From: Symbiobacterium thermophilum
GTDB taxonomy: Bacteria; Bacillota; Sulfobacillia; UBA995
Length of the DNA stretch: 46,184 nucleotides
Direction: 5' to 3'
NCBI GenBank assembly: GCA_020725145.1
Contig: DYFO01000013.1
Location: forward strand, 1-46,184
The translations under genes were made by a program, and so were the position numbers. The notes beneath the pieces were generated by a model that did not search any database, had not been told where the DNA came from, and saw nothing but the letters and a program-made list of their open reading frames with translations. Of the stretch, positions 28,966 to 40,478 are shown piece by piece. The number at the start of each line of letters is the position of its first letter. The first letter of the stretch is position 1.

Positions 28966-28969
<4 letters not shown>
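26318..28969 (+). CDS. valS: Valyl-tRNA synthetase
   Basis: Charges tRNA-Val with editing of threonine. TTG 26318 is eight bases after AGGGAGG; any start further upstream would lie in the T-box terminator. It has 883 residues. HIGH motif HMGH is at 59-62 within PPNVTGSLHMGHALDN, the CP1 editing domain has TTRPETILGDTGVAVHP, and KMSKS is at 530-534. The C-terminal coiled coil (LRRQLADAQREAER and following) is typical. The stop overlaps the next start. Confidence 0.98.
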
Positions 28970-30262
<1,293 letters not shown>

Positions 30263-30327
30263 TCGGTGCCGACCCGGAACCCAGCCCCGCCTTCGAACGT
30301 CTTTGTCTTTCAGGGGAGATGCACCGG

Positions 30328-31068
30328 GTGCTGGCGTTGCGGGATGTCCAACGGGTCTACCGTACCGGGCGCGTGGAGGTCCACGCGCTGCGCGGTGTGG
30401 AGCTTGAGATCGCTGCGGGTGAGTTCGTGACCATCATGGGGCCTTCCGGCTCCGGCAAGTCCACCCTGCTCAACGTGCTGGGGTGCCTTGACCGCCCCAC
30501 GCGGGGTAGTTATGCCGTCAACGGCCAGACGGTAGAGGGTCTTTCCGACCGCGAACTGGCCTGGCTTCGCAATCGGGTCTTCGGTTTCGTGTTCCAGACC
30601 TTCAACCTGCTTCCGCGCCTGACCGCTCGTCAGAACGTGGAGCTTCCCCTGGTTTACCGAGGTGTGCCAGCACGGCAAAGACGCGAGAAGGCGTTGGCCG
30701 CCCTCGCCATGCTGGGGCTAGGGGCACGCGGCCACCACTTCCCCACGGAGCTGTCCGGCGGCGAGCAGCAACGGGTGGCGATCGCCCGCGCCCTCGTCGG
30801 CGAGCCCCGGGTAATCCTGGCGGACGAACCCACGGGCAACCTCGATACCGCCACCGGGGACGAGATCATGGCCGTTTTCCGCCGGCTCAACGCCGAGCAC
30901 GGGCTGTGTATCGTGCAGGTAAGCCACGATTACCGGATCGCCCGGCATGCCTCGCGCATCGTCTTCATCAGGGACGGTCTTGTCACGGGCGAGGAGAAGG
31001 TCGGGGAGCGGTCGCCGCTTGCCGGCAAACCCACCGCGCGCTCTGAAGGAGGTCGTCAAGGTGACTGA
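30328..31068 (+). CDS. MacB-like ABC exporter, ATP-binding subunit
   Basis: LolD/MacB-type ATPase of 246 residues. Walker A GPSGSGKST near 38, signature LSGGEQQRV near 142 and Walker B VILADEPTGNLD near 162. GTG 30328 gives the family opening MLALRDVQRVY and is nine bases after GGGGAG; the in-frame ATG 30319 sits against that site. The last codons overlap the membrane-fusion gene by eight bases. It forms a three-gene MacAB-like exporter with the next two genes. Confidence 0.92.
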   Translation: MLALRDVQRVYRTGRVEVHALRGVELEIAAGEFVTIMGPSGSGKSTLLNVLGCLDRPTRGSYAVNGQTVEGLSDRELAWLRNRVFGFVFQTFNLLPRLTARQNVELPLVYRGVPARQRREKALAALAMLGLGARGHHFPTELSGGEQQRVAIARALVGEPRVILADEPTGNLDTATGDEIMAVFRRLNAEHGLCIVQVSHDYRIARHASRIVFIRDGLVTGEEKVGERSPLAGKPTARSEGGRQGD

Positions 31069-32656
31069 GATGGCCCGCAAGCTCGTTGCGCCGCTGGCGA
31101 TCGCCGCCCTGCTGCTGTACAGCGGCTACCAGGTGTTACTCCGCCTTCTTCCCCCGCCCCCCGGGCAGTCCGAGCCCGTGTACGCCACTGCCGAGGTGGT
31201 GCGGGGCACCATGCGGGTAGCGGTGGAGGGAGTGGGTAGCCTGCAGCCCATCTTTCTCAGCAGCCTTGAGGCGCCGGTTGAGGGGTTTGTGGAAACGGTA
31301 CTCATCGACCGCGGCCAGCGGGTACAGGCGGGTCAGGTGGTCATGACCCTGCGTAACGACCAGATCGGCTACGAGGTTGCCGAACTCGAGTTCCAGGTTG
31401 AGCGCATGCGACTTGAGCTCTCGCAGCTGCTCGGGGTGCCGCCCGATCGGGTGACCCACGTCGACCCTACACGGGGGGTAACCATCCTGGCGCCCATCTC
31501 CGGACGGGTGGCCGAGCTTTTCCTGACGGCCGGCGACACCGTGGCCAAGGGTAGCCCGGTGGCGCGCATCGTCGACGACTCCCGCGTGGTGGTGGTAGCC
31601 GAGCTGGTGGCTTACGAGATCGAACGTGTAGCCGTGGGACAGGAGGTCGAGCTGCGCGTGGAGGAGTTCGACGGCTACGCGCTGGGTCGGGTAACGGCGG
31701 TGGATCGCACCGCCGTTCCCAAAGAGACGCATTTCGTCTACCGCGTGCACATCGAAGCGGAGAATCCGGGACTGCTGCGGCCGGGTCAGCAGTGCATGCT
31801 CACTTTCCGGACCCAACAGGGGCTGCTCGGTGTGCCGCGACCGCAGACCATCGACCGTTTCGGGGAAGAGATGCTGGTGCGCAGCCAGGCGCAGGGAGCG
31901 GTGGAGCGCCTGCACGTCAAGCAATGGGCGCGTGTCGCCGCGGGTGAGGTGTTGGTCACGCTGGGTGGTGAGGCCACGGCCCGTTTCATCCAGGGACAGC
32001 AGCTGGACATCCGCCAGAAGGAACTGGAGCTGGCCAAGAAACAGGACATCCGAGAGCAGCTGGTAGTGCGTTCGCCCATCGCCGGGACCGTGGAATGGGT
32101 GCACGTGAAGCCGGGCACCAAGGTGATGCCGGGGTGGAGCCTGGCGGCGATCTTCGACCAGAGCCGGATGAACCTCCACATCCAGGTGGACGAGCTGGAC
32201 GTGGTGCATCTGGTCGAAGGCCAGGAAGCACGCATCACCGTGGAGGCCTTGCCGGGCAGAAGCTGGCGGGCCACCGTGTTGCGCGTCGACATGATGGGGC
32301 GGAGCCAGGATGGCATAGCCCAGTATGGGGTGTTTCTGGAGGTAGAGGAGACAGCCGAGCTCAAGCCGGGGATGACCGCGACGGTGAGCATCTTCATCGC
32401 CGAAAAGGCCGACGTGATCCTGGTGCCCATCGAGGCGGTGTTCGAGCAGGACGGCCAAGCCATGGTCGAGCTGATGGGTCCGCGTGGTCCGCAGGCCGTG
32501 CCGGTGGTGCTGGGTCTGGTGAACGACCGCTGGGCGGAAGTGGTGGAGGGCCTGGAGGTGGGCCAGCGGGTGGTGACGGGGAGCCCGCTTGACCGCCTGC
32601 AGCGCAGCGAGGAGCCCGCCAAGGAACCGTTCCCCGGGTTCGGGGGAGGCCGGTGA
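31061..32656 (+). CDS. Membrane-fusion protein with two modules
   Basis: HlyD/MacA-type periplasmic or wall-facing subunit, 531 residues. GTG 31061 follows AAGGAGG. One N-terminal helix (VAPLAIAALLLYSGYQVLL) anchors it. Two complete lipoyl/barrel-sandwich and beta-barrel modules follow. The first (about 40-265) has EGFVETVLIDRGQRVQAGQ and ILAPISGRVAELFLTAGD. The second (about 270-480) has QGAVERLHVKQWARVAAGE and VRSPIAGTVEWVHVKPGT. A C-terminal membrane-proximal domain ends the protein. Most MacA proteins have one module. Confidence 0.85.
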   Translation: MTEMARKLVAPLAIAALLLYSGYQVLLRLLPPPPGQSEPVYATAEVVRGTMRVAVEGVGSLQPIFLSSLEAPVEGFVETVLIDRGQRVQAGQVVMTLRNDQIGYEVAELEFQVERMRLELSQLLGVPPDRVTHVDPTRGVTILAPISGRVAELFLTAGDTVAKGSPVARIVDDSRVVVVAELVAYEIERVAVGQEVELRVEEFDGYALGRVTAVDRTAVPKETHFVYRVHIEAENPGLLRPGQQCMLTFRTQQGLLGVPRPQTIDRFGEEMLVRSQAQGAVERLHVKQWARVAAGEVLVTLGGEATARFIQGQQLDIRQKELELAKKQDIREQLVVRSPIAGTVEWVHVKPGTKVMPGWSLAAIFDQSRMNLHIQVDELDVVHLVEGQEARITVEALPGRSWRATVLRVDMMGRSQDGIAQYGVFLEVEETAELKPGMTATVSIFIAEKADVILVPIEAVFEQDGQAMVELMGPRGPQAVPVVLGLVNDRWAEVVEGLEVGQRVVTGSPLDRLQRSEEPAKEPFPGFGGGR

Positions 32657-32662
32657 AGGCGC

Positions 32663-33952
32663 GTGGAGACGTTGCACGGACTGGCGGTGCGGATGGGGTT
32701 TGGGCTGGAGCAGGCCATCGGCGGCGTCTTCAGGAACCGCCTGCGGTCGGTCCTCACCGTGTTGGGGGTCACCATCGGCGTGGCATCGGTGGTCAGCCTG
32801 GTCGCCCTCGGCGAAGGGGCGCGCCTGGCCATCGTAAGGCAGTTTGAAAGCCTGGGCACCAACGTCATCAAGATCGAAAGCCATCACTGGATGGCGGGAC
32901 TCACGGTAGACGACGCACGCGAACTCGTGGAGCGGGTTCCTACCCTGAGTGCAGCGATGCCCGTGGTTCGGGCGGAGGCGAAGGTGAAGTGGCGCCGCAC
33001 CGTGCAGGATATCGGCGTGCTGGGGGTCAGCGAACACTTTCCCTTCGTGCGCGACCACGAGGTCGCGGCCGGGCGGTTCTTCTCGCACCTGCACGTGCGC
33101 GAGCGGCTGCGGGTGGCCGTGGTGGGGGCCGCGCTGGTCGACACGCTTTTCGAAGGCAGAAACCCCATCGGCCAGCGGCTGTACGTCGGCAACCAGCGAT
33201 TCACGGTGATCGGGGTGCTGAGTTCCAAGGGAGCCGGCCTGGCCGATGACATCGACCGCCGACTGGTGATCCCGGTAACCGCCGCGCAGCGACTCACCCA
33301 GAGCTTCCGGGTGAGCGAGATCTGGGCAAAGGCTTCCAGCAAGGAAGCGGTCGAGCCGGCCGTGGTCCAGATAGGTCGCATCCTGCGCAGCCGCTTCAAA
33401 GTGATCGATGGTGGGGTGCAGCCCGATGTCTTCCAAGGGTACGGGTACAAGATGTACCACGACCCCTATACTTCTGAGGTCAGGCTGAAGCTGCCCACCG
33501 GGCAGGGGGAAGCCATCACCGTGACCAGTCTGAACGAGCTGGTGAGGGAGGCCAACGCCGCCAACCGGGTGATGACCCTTATGCTGGGGGGCATCGCCGG
33601 GGTCTCACTACTGGTGGGCGGTCTGGGGATCATGAACATGATGCTGGTGTCGGTGACCGAGCGCACCACGGAGATCGGCCTTCGCAAGAGCCTGGGGGCT
33701 ACCCGGGGCGACCTCATGTATCAGTTCCTGCTCGAGGCCTTCCTGCTCAGCGCGTTGGGCGGTGTGCTCGGGCTGGGACTGGGGACGGCCGCCGCCGGCG
33801 TCATGGGACGCTACGGCATGGAGGCGGTGGTGTCCCCGGGCGGGGCGCTGGCCGCGCTCGCCGCCGCCCTCATCGTGGGCCTGGTGTTTGGAGGTTATCC
33901 GGCCCACCTGGCTTCGGGGCTGGCGCCGGCGGAGGCGCTGCGGCGCCAGTAG
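32663..33952 (+). CDS. MacB-like ABC exporter, FtsX-type permease
   Basis: Permease of 429 residues. Helix 1 at about 25-50 is followed by the MacB core domain and a C-terminal FtsX domain with three helices (near 310, 355 and 400). It has the conserved loop MLVSVTERTTEIGLRKSLGA. GTG 32663 lies six bases after the previous stop. The substrate (lipid, peptide or drug) is not evident. Confidence 0.9.
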   Translation: METLHGLAVRMGFGLEQAIGGVFRNRLRSVLTVLGVTIGVASVVSLVALGEGARLAIVRQFESLGTNVIKIESHHWMAGLTVDDARELVERVPTLSAAMPVVRAEAKVKWRRTVQDIGVLGVSEHFPFVRDHEVAAGRFFSHLHVRERLRVAVVGAALVDTLFEGRNPIGQRLYVGNQRFTVIGVLSSKGAGLADDIDRRLVIPVTAAQRLTQSFRVSEIWAKASSKEAVEPAVVQIGRILRSRFKVIDGGVQPDVFQGYGYKMYHDPYTSEVRLKLPTGQGEAITVTSLNELVREANAANRVMTLMLGGIAGVSLLVGGLGIMNMMLVSVTERTTEIGLRKSLGATRGDLMYQFLLEAFLLSALGGVLGLGLGTAAAGVMGRYGMEAVVSPGGALAALAAALIVGLVFGGYPAHLASGLAPAEALRRQ

Positions 33953-34009
33953 CAGGAGAGGGCCCACCCGGCGAGAATCCTTCCTCCACCAAGCGGGAAG
34001 GAGACTTCC

Positions 34010-35338
34010 ATGTCCTACGAAGAAGCCCTAGCGTGGATCCACTCGCTCGCACGGTTCGGCAGTCGTCTGGGTCTTGAGCGGATCACCCGGCTCCTCGAGC
34101 TGCTGGACAATCCGCACCACGGCTTACGCGTCGTTCACGTGGGCGGCACGAACGGCAAGGGGTCGGTTACGGCGGTGACCGCTTCCATCCTCCGGGAGGC
34201 CGGATACCGCGTGGGCCGTTACATTTCACCCTACCTTGAGGACTTCCGCGAACGCATCACCCTGGACGACCGACCGATTCCACCTGATCGGCTCGCTTCC
34301 CTCGTCGCCCGGGTGCGGCCGGCCGCGGACCAGATGATCCGGGCCGGTCAGGACTCACCCACCGAGTTCGAGGTGGTCACCGCCCTGGGTTTTTTGTACT
34401 TCGCCGAGGAGGCCGCCGACTTCGTGTGCCTCGAGGTAGGGCTGGGAGGAAGGTACGACGCGACCAACGTCGTCCGGACGCCCGAGGTGGCAGCCATCAC
34501 CACCATAGCGCTTGACCACACCGAACAGCTCGGCCGAACGCCCGAACGCATCGCCTGGGAGAAGGGCGGCATCATCAAGGCCGGACGGCCGGTGGTAACC
34601 GGCGTTACCTCCCCCGGTCCCCTGGCGGTACTGGAGGACATCGCCCGCCGCCAGGGAAGTCGAATGCTGTGCGCGGGACGGGATTTCCGTTGGGAGCCGC
34701 GACAGGTCGGCCCCGATGGACAGACCTTCGACCTTGATTCCGCCCGCCACTATCGCGGCCTTGCGCTTGCCCTGCGCGGACGCCACCAGCTGCACAACGC
34801 TGCCATTGCCGTGGTCTGCGCGGAGGTGATGGAGGATGACGGAGTAAGGATCGGCGAGGCCGCCATCCGCCGGGGCCTTGCCCTCACCCACTGGCCCGGA
34901 AGGCTGGAGCTGCTTCAAGGGGATCCCGAAGTGCTGCTGGATGCCGCCCACAACCCCGAAGGGGCCCGGGCGCTGGCCCAAGCGCTGGCCGAGCTATGGC
35001 CGGATCGCCGAAAGGTGCTGGTGATGGGGGTGCTCGCCGACAAGGATGCCGAGGCGATGTTGGGTGAGCTCGTGGGGGCCACCGACGCGATGGTGTGCGC
35101 AAGACCGCTCAGTCCCCGGGCCCTGCCGCCCGAGCGGCTGGCCGCCCTCGCCGGTCGCCTGGCAGGCAGCCCGGGCAGGGCTTTGCCGCTCGTGGTGGCG
35201 GAAGACCTCGACGGCGCGCTGGAACGCGGGCGGGAACTTGCGCGGCCGGATGGTCTGGTGGTGGTGGCCGGATCGATCTACCTTGTGGGTGCGGCGCGCT
35301 CGACCCTGCGCCGGAAGGGCTATGCAGTTGAGGGATAG
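34010..35338 (+). CDS. folC: Folylpolyglutamate/dihydrofolate synthase
   Basis: Adds glutamate to folates and forms dihydrofolate from dihydropteroate. It has 442 residues. P-loop GTNGKGSVTA near 46, SPYLEDFRERI near 76, FEVVTALGFLYF, LEVGLGGRYDATN and the late LLDAAHNPEGARAL are all present. ATG 34010 follows GGGAAGGAG. It belongs with valS in many Bacillota; here a methyltransferase, a cysteine synthase remnant and an exporter lie between them. Confidence 0.96.
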   Translation: MSYEEALAWIHSLARFGSRLGLERITRLLELLDNPHHGLRVVHVGGTNGKGSVTAVTASILREAGYRVGRYISPYLEDFRERITLDDRPIPPDRLASLVARVRPAADQMIRAGQDSPTEFEVVTALGFLYFAEEAADFVCLEVGLGGRYDATNVVRTPEVAAITTIALDHTEQLGRTPERIAWEKGGIIKAGRPVVTGVTSPGPLAVLEDIARRQGSRMLCAGRDFRWEPRQVGPDGQTFDLDSARHYRGLALALRGRHQLHNAAIAVVCAEVMEDDGVRIGEAAIRRGLALTHWPGRLELLQGDPEVLLDAAHNPEGARALAQALAELWPDRRKVLVMGVLADKDAEAMLGELVGATDAMVCARPLSPRALPPERLAALAGRLAGSPGRALPLVVAEDLDGALERGRELARPDGLVVVAGSIYLVGAARSTLRRKGYAVEG

Positions 35339-35379
35339 TGTCGACGGTACCGGAATACCCATAGGGGGGAGGGACCACC

Positions 35380-35793
35380 GTGCGGTTCACCCGGATTGAG
35401 CTGGTCACTCCGGAACCCATCAAGGAATGCGATGCTCCCAGGTACCTGGTGCTGACCCGAAGGGAAGAGCTGCTTGCCGCCTATCAGGTTAGCGACTACG
35501 AGCCCCCCGTTGACTTCGAGCGTTGCTTCCTGGTGGCGGCACATCGCGGCTTCTGCCCCAGCGGCGGTTACGGTGTCCGCATCCGCGGCCTCGAGCAACG
35601 CGGTGATCAGGTCGTGGTGCGTCTGGCGCATCGCAACCCTCGTCCCGGGGAGTTCGTGACGATGGTCGTCACCTACCCGCGTGACGTGGTCGGGGTGGAG
35701 CGTTCGGAGCTGAACCCACGCGGCGTGCTTCATTTCCACTTCGTCGACGAGCAGTCGGCGATCCTGGGGCGCGTCACCGCAAGCGTCACCTAA
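35380..35793 (+). CDS. PrcB-like C-terminal domain protein
   Basis: A 137-residue protein in which HRGFCPSGGYGVRI, then RLAHRNPRPGEFVTMVVTYP, match the PrcB C-terminal domain first described in a dentilisin complex of Treponema. GTG 35380 follows GGGGGGAGGGA. There is no signal peptide, so it appears cytosolic. Function in Bacillota is unknown; family assignment is by motif only. Confidence 0.7.
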   Translation: MRFTRIELVTPEPIKECDAPRYLVLTRREELLAAYQVSDYEPPVDFERCFLVAAHRGFCPSGGYGVRIRGLEQRGDQVVVRLAHRNPRPGEFVTMVVTYPRDVVGVERSELNPRGVLHFHFVDEQSAILGRVTASVT

Positions 35794-35801
35794 GACGCGG
35801 C

Positions 35802-35838
35802 CGGCGTGCGTGCCCGCGCGGGTGGTCCCGGCACGCCG
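35802..35838 (+). terminator. Hairpin after PrcB-like gene
   Basis: CGGCGTGC (35802-35809) and GCACGCCG (35831-35838), 8 bp around a GC-rich loop, without a T tract. It is a possible weak terminator in the gap before the SPOR gene. Confidence 0.4.
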
Positions 35839-35883
35839 AACCCAGACCCGGCCTAGGCGCCGGGCTGCAGGGAGGGGGAGGGC

Positions 35884-36759
35884 ATGGACTTCCCGCGTAC
35901 CCGGCGCACCCGCCGGTCAACTTCTTCCGGGGCCATGAGGTCCCCGATGGCGCTCGTGCTGGCGGCCTGCGTGTGCATCAGCGCGGTGGCCGCCGGCATG
36001 TGGCTGGGCAAGTACGTCTACCGCGCGCTGCTGGTTGCCGGACGGACATCTGAAACCCCCGACGGGTCTTCAGCCCTGGACTCGCGGCCGGCAACGACCG
36101 AAACCTGGTCGGTACTGCCGCCAGGCGCGGAGCTCTGGTGGGTGCAGGCCGGAGCGTTTTTGGACCTGGCGCGGGCGGAGACGGTGATGACCGCGCTTCA
36201 GGCCAAGGGCTTTCCCGCCTCCGTCTCCTCGCGCGGCCCGTCCCCCGTGCTGCACCGCGTGCGGGTCGGGGTATTCGCGCGTCGCGAGGCTGCCCAGGTC
36301 CTGGCCCAGGAGCTCCGGTTGGCCGCTTTCGAGGTTTACCTGGGCGAGCTTCCGTTGAACGCTCACCCCGTCACCATCTCCGCCACCGACCGCGGTTATC
36401 TGGAAGAGCTTGCGCACGCGCTCGAGGTGCTGGGAGGATTCGTGGCCGATCAGTGCACCTGGTGGGGACAAGGAGGTGGATGGAGTCTGGGGCGCGACCA
36501 GGTCAGGGCAGCACTGGGCGTCGTGGCTCCTTCCATCCGCCAGACCCACCTTGAGCTTGCGGGCAAGCAGGTCCCCGGCGATGCGGCCGCGCTGCACCAG
36601 AGGGTTACCGCGCTGTTCGAGGTTGCCCTCCGCAACCTGAGCGAGCTCGAGGCGTTCGTAGAGCGAGGAGAGCGCTCCCACATGGTGCGGGCCATGACCG
36701 AGCTGATGCAGCTCGTGGATCAATACGACGCTTTCTGGTCCTCGGAAGGCGCGGACTGA
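35884..36759 (+). CDS. SPOR-domain membrane protein
   Basis: A single-pass protein of 291 residues: basic N-terminus, one helix at about 22-42, a linker, then a SPOR domain at about 84-155 (WWVQAGAFLDLARAETVM, RVRVGVFARREAAQVLAQEL) that binds denuded septal peptidoglycan. The last 120 residues are helical. The locus, between folC and maf, is where Bacillus has spoIIB, a SPOR protein of the engulfing septum, so a sporulation or division role is inferred. ATG 35884 follows GGGAGGGGGAGG. Confidence 0.78.
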   Translation: MDFPRTRRTRRSTSSGAMRSPMALVLAACVCISAVAAGMWLGKYVYRALLVAGRTSETPDGSSALDSRPATTETWSVLPPGAELWWVQAGAFLDLARAETVMTALQAKGFPASVSSRGPSPVLHRVRVGVFARREAAQVLAQELRLAAFEVYLGELPLNAHPVTISATDRGYLEELAHALEVLGGFVADQCTWWGQGGGWSLGRDQVRAALGVVAPSIRQTHLELAGKQVPGDAAALHQRVTALFEVALRNLSELEAFVERGERSHMVRAMTELMQLVDQYDAFWSSEGAD

Positions 36760-36780
36760 GCGTGGGGCCGGTATGGGCGC

Positions 36781-36815
36781 GCCGGGCCGGAGGCAACACT
36801 AAGATCCGGCCCGGC
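36781..36815 (+). terminator. Hairpin after SPOR-domain gene
   Basis: GCCGGGCCGGA (36781-36791) and TCCGGCCCGGC (36805-36815), a perfect 11-bp stem with a 13-base loop and no T tract. Confidence 0.6.
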
Positions 36816-36924
36816 CTGCATGCATTTTCCGGCGACAGAGTTCTCGGCCGACAAGGAATTCGCCCTGGGGCAGGGAATTACGCCCGTGAAGGAACGCCTC
36901 GGCACGGTCGCGGAGTGAGCGCTG

Positions 36925-37170
36925 GTGCGACGCCATCGGCACTACTGGCTGCTTCTCCTCCCGGTGATCGGGATGGGCGCGCTCGGCAACCTGATCGGTG
37001 AGCTGCTGGGCCAGTACCTCCCCGTCCTCACCCAGGGCGTCGAGTTCAGCATTGGCCCGGTAGCGGTCGACCTGTACGTGGTTGGCATCACGCTGGGGGC
37101 GTCGCTGTCGCTCAATCTCGCGGGATTCGTGGGAGCCCTGATAGGGTTCCTCCTCTTCCGGAGGTTCTGA
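36925..37170 (+). CDS. DUF4321-type small membrane protein
   Basis: An 81-residue protein with two helices (YWLLLLPVIGMGALGNLIGELLG and the C-terminal LNLAGFVGALIGFLLF) and a middle stretch FSIGPVAVDLYVVGITLGASLSLNL, which matches the DUF4321 pattern often found next to maf in Bacillota. GTG 36925 is nine bases after GGAG. The function is unknown. Confidence 0.75.
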   Translation: MRRHRHYWLLLLPVIGMGALGNLIGELLGQYLPVLTQGVEFSIGPVAVDLYVVGITLGASLSLNLAGFVGALIGFLLFRRF

Positions 37171-37179
37171 GGTCCAGGC

Positions 37180-37839
<660 letters not shown>

Positions 37840-38539
37840 CGAGCGTCCCCGCGAGCGGTTGTCCGCCCACGGTGCTGCTGCCCTGTCCACCGCGGAGCTC
37901 GTGGCGATTCTCCTGGAGACGGGCACGTGTTCGGCGTCGGCGCTGGACATCGCCCGCGCACTCCTGGCGGGGGATCCGAGGGAAGGTCGGCCGGCCGGAC
38001 TCCGCCACCTGGCCGAAATGAGCTGCCACGAGCTGCAGAAGTTCCCGGGCGTCGGCCCGGCCAAGGCTGCCAAGCTCAAGGCGGCACTGGAGCTGGGGAG
38101 GCGACTTGCCGGCAGTTCGTTGGGGCGTCCGCAGATCCGGTCCCCCGCCGACGCCGGTCAGCTGCTGATGGAGGAGATGCGCTATCTTGACCGTGAGCAC
38201 TTCCGGGTCATCCTGCTCAACACGCGCAACCACGTCATCGGTGTCGACCGGGTATCGGTGGGGAGCCTGGCCTCTTCGGTGGTTCACCCCCGTGAGGTCT
38301 TCAAGACGGCGCTGGCGCGGAGCGCCGCGGCCGTGATCCTGGTGCACAACCACCCCAGCGGGGACCCTACTCCCAGCCGCGAGGACCTGGACGTGACCGG
38401 CCGGCTGGTGCAGGCGGGCAGGCTCCTGGGCGTGGAGGTGCTTGACCACATCATCATCGGGGATAATGCGTTTGTAAGCCTCCGGGAGCGGGGCGCCTGG
38501 GGAGCATAGGCACAGAGCAGGGGAAGGGACGGTAGGCAC

Positions 38540-39592
38540 TTGGCGATGTTCCAATTCCTGTACGGCTGGTTGTCCCGTGACATGGGGGTTGACCTGGGGA
38601 CCGCCAACACCCTCGTTTACGTCAGAGGGCAGGGGATCGTCCTCCAGGAACCGTCGGTGGTGGCCCTCCAGCGCGATAACGGCGCCATTTTGGCGGTGGG
38701 CGAGGAAGCCCGCCAGATGATCGGGCGTACTCCCGGCAACATCGTGGCCATTCGCCCCATGAAAGATGGGGTGATCGCCGACTACGAGGTCACCCAGACC
38801 ATGCTGCGCCACTTCATCGCCCGGGCCGCGCGGCGAAGGGGACTCCTACGTCCCCGGGTGGTGGTAGCGGTTCCCTCGGGCTGCACCGAGGTGGAGAAGC
38901 GCGCGGTCATCGACGCCACGCTGCAGGCGGGCGCGAGGGAGGCCTACACGCTCGAGGAGCCCATGGCCGCCGCCATCGGTGCCGGCCTGCCGGTGCAGGA
39001 ACCCACCGGCAACATGATCGTCGACGTAGGCGGGGGGACGACGGAGGTGGCCATCATCTCCCTGGGGGGTATCGTGGCCACCCGCTCGATAAGGGTTGCC
39101 GGTGACGAACTGGACGAGGCGATCGTCTCCTACGTCAAACGCACCTACAACTTGCTTATCGGCGAGCGAACCGCGGAGGAGGTCAAGATCCGCGTCGGCT
39201 CTGCTCACCTCCCCGACGGCAAGCAAGACGAAGAGACCTACGAGGTCAGGGGCCGCGACCTGGTGACCGGGCTGCCGCGCACGCTGACGGTGACGGCCCG
39301 CGAGATCCACGACGCGCTCGCTGACCCCATCGCCGCCATCATCGAGGCCATAAGGGTAACGCTGGAGCGCACGCCGCCCGAGCTGGCGTCGGACATCATG
39401 GACCGCGGCATCGTGCTGACCGGGGGTGGCGCCCTGCTGCGCGGTCTGGACCAGAGGATCAGCAAGGAGACGGGTATGCCGGTGCACGTTGCCGACGAAC
39501 CCTTGCTATGCGTGGTTCGGGGGGCGGGCCGCGTGCTGGAAGAGCTCGAGACCCTGCGGAGGATGGTCTCCAGCCCTCGCCGGGCGGTGTAG
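38540..39592 (+). CDS. mreB: Rod-shape actin MreB
   Basis: Actin-like filament protein that organises lateral wall synthesis. Phosphate 1 motif [14 protein letters not shown], phosphate 2 [16 protein letters not shown] and adenosine motif [13 protein letters not shown] are seen. The start is TTG 38540 or the in-frame ATG 38546; the ribosome signal (GGTAGG) does not decide. It has about 350 residues and is first of mreB-mreC-mreD-mrdA. Confidence 0.98.
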   Translation: MAMFQFLYGWLSRDMGVDLGTANTLVYVRGQGIVLQEPSVVALQRDNGAILAVGEEARQMIGRTPGNIVAIRPMKDGVIADYEVTQTMLRHFIARAARRRGLLRPRVVVAVPSGCTEVEKRAVIDATLQAGAREAYTLEEPMAAAIGAGLPVQEPTGNMIVDVGGGTTEVAIISLGGIVATRSIRVAGDELDEAIVSYVKRTYNLLIGERTAEEVKIRVGSAHLPDGKQDEETYEVRGRDLVTGLPRTLTVTAREIHDALADPIAAIIEAIRVTLERTPPELASDIMDRGIVLTGGGALLRGLDQRISKETGMPVHVADEPLLCVVRGAGRVLEELETLRRMVSSPRRAV

Positions 39593-39616
39593 GCGACCGG
39601 GGAGCGGGTCGGCGCG

Positions 39617-40474
39617 ATGAACAGGTACCGCAAACCAATCGTCTCGGTGCTGCTGGTGCTGGCGACCGTGGTGCTCATGGGCCTTACAGCCCGCGAGCGA
39701 GAACGCGTTACCCTGCTCGAGCAGCAGATCGTAGAGCTTTTGGCCCCGGTGCAGGCCGTCTTCAGCCGTGCCGCCCAACGCGCCCGCGAGACGGCTGCCG
39801 ACCTGGCAGAACTCGCGCAGGTGAGGGTGGAGAACGAACGGCTGCGAGGCCGGCTGGAACTCGTGCCCTGGCTCGAGCAAGAGCTGGCTCAGGTGCGCGC
39901 GGAAAACGCCCGCATGCGCAGGCTCCTGGGGTTCGCCGAGACGCAACCCTTCGCGTTCATCGCGGCCCGGGTGATCGCCCGCAACCCCGATAACTGGTTC
40001 AGCTACGCGGTGCTTGACAAGGGCGCCGCCGACGGCGTGTCGCGGGACATGGCCGTCGTGACCTACGGTGGGCTGGTCGGGCGTGTGGTGCGGGTGGGCC
40101 AGCGCACCTGCACCGTGCTTTTCATCCTGGATCGCGACAGCGGGGTGGCCGTGGGGGTATACCGTGGCGAAGCAAGCGGTGAGACCGCCACCCAGGTGCC
40201 CGTCCCCCAGCTTGAGAGCTTCGGAGTGGTGCTGGGCCACGGAGCCCAGCGGCCCCTTCTTCACCTGCGGATCTTCTCGCCCGACGCCGCCGTCAAACCC
40301 GGGGACAGCGTGCTTACCTCCGGCCTCGGCGGCGTGTTCCCCGCCGGCCTGTACGTGGGACGGGTGGAGGAGGTGGGCTGGGGAGAAATGGGTCTCGTGA
40401 AATGGGCGACGGTGCGACCGGCGGTGGACTTCGACCGGCTGTCGGAGGTGCTGATCGTCACCGGAGCGCGCTAA
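39617..40474 (+). CDS. mreC: Rod-shape-determining protein MreC
   Basis: A bitopic protein of 285 residues with a helix at about 8-22, a coiled coil at about 55-105 (LAQVRVENERLRGRLEL and following) and the beta-rich C-terminal domain beginning ARVIARNPDNWFSYAVLDKG. It links MreB to the outer synthesis enzymes. Confidence 0.96.
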   Translation: MNRYRKPIVSVLLVLATVVLMGLTARERERVTLLEQQIVELLAPVQAVFSRAAQRARETAADLAELAQVRVENERLRGRLELVPWLEQELAQVRAENARMRRLLGFAETQPFAFIAARVIARNPDNWFSYAVLDKGAADGVSRDMAVVTYGGLVGRVVRVGQRTCTVLFILDRDSGVAVGVYRGEASGETATQVPVPQLESFGVVLGHGAQRPLLHLRIFSPDAAVKPGDSVLTSGLGGVFPAGLYVGRVEEVGWGEMGLVKWATVRPAVDFDRLSEVLIVTGAR

Positions 40475-40478
40475 GGAG

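Noticed and set aside
31136-33460. A very long open frame on the minus strand opposite the membrane-fusion and permease genes
   Set aside because: GC-rich genes often leave open antisense frames; it is His- and Asp-rich, shows no family motif and opposes two clear genes. The same applies to the long minus frames at 584-1732, 7304-9001, 12798-13898, 20310-21341 and 40458-42434.
36820-36918. 32-codon frame MHFPATEFSADKEFALGQG ending before the DUF4321 gene
   Set aside because: The composition looks protein-like, but the ATG follows a terminator-like hairpin by five bases and has no ribosome site.
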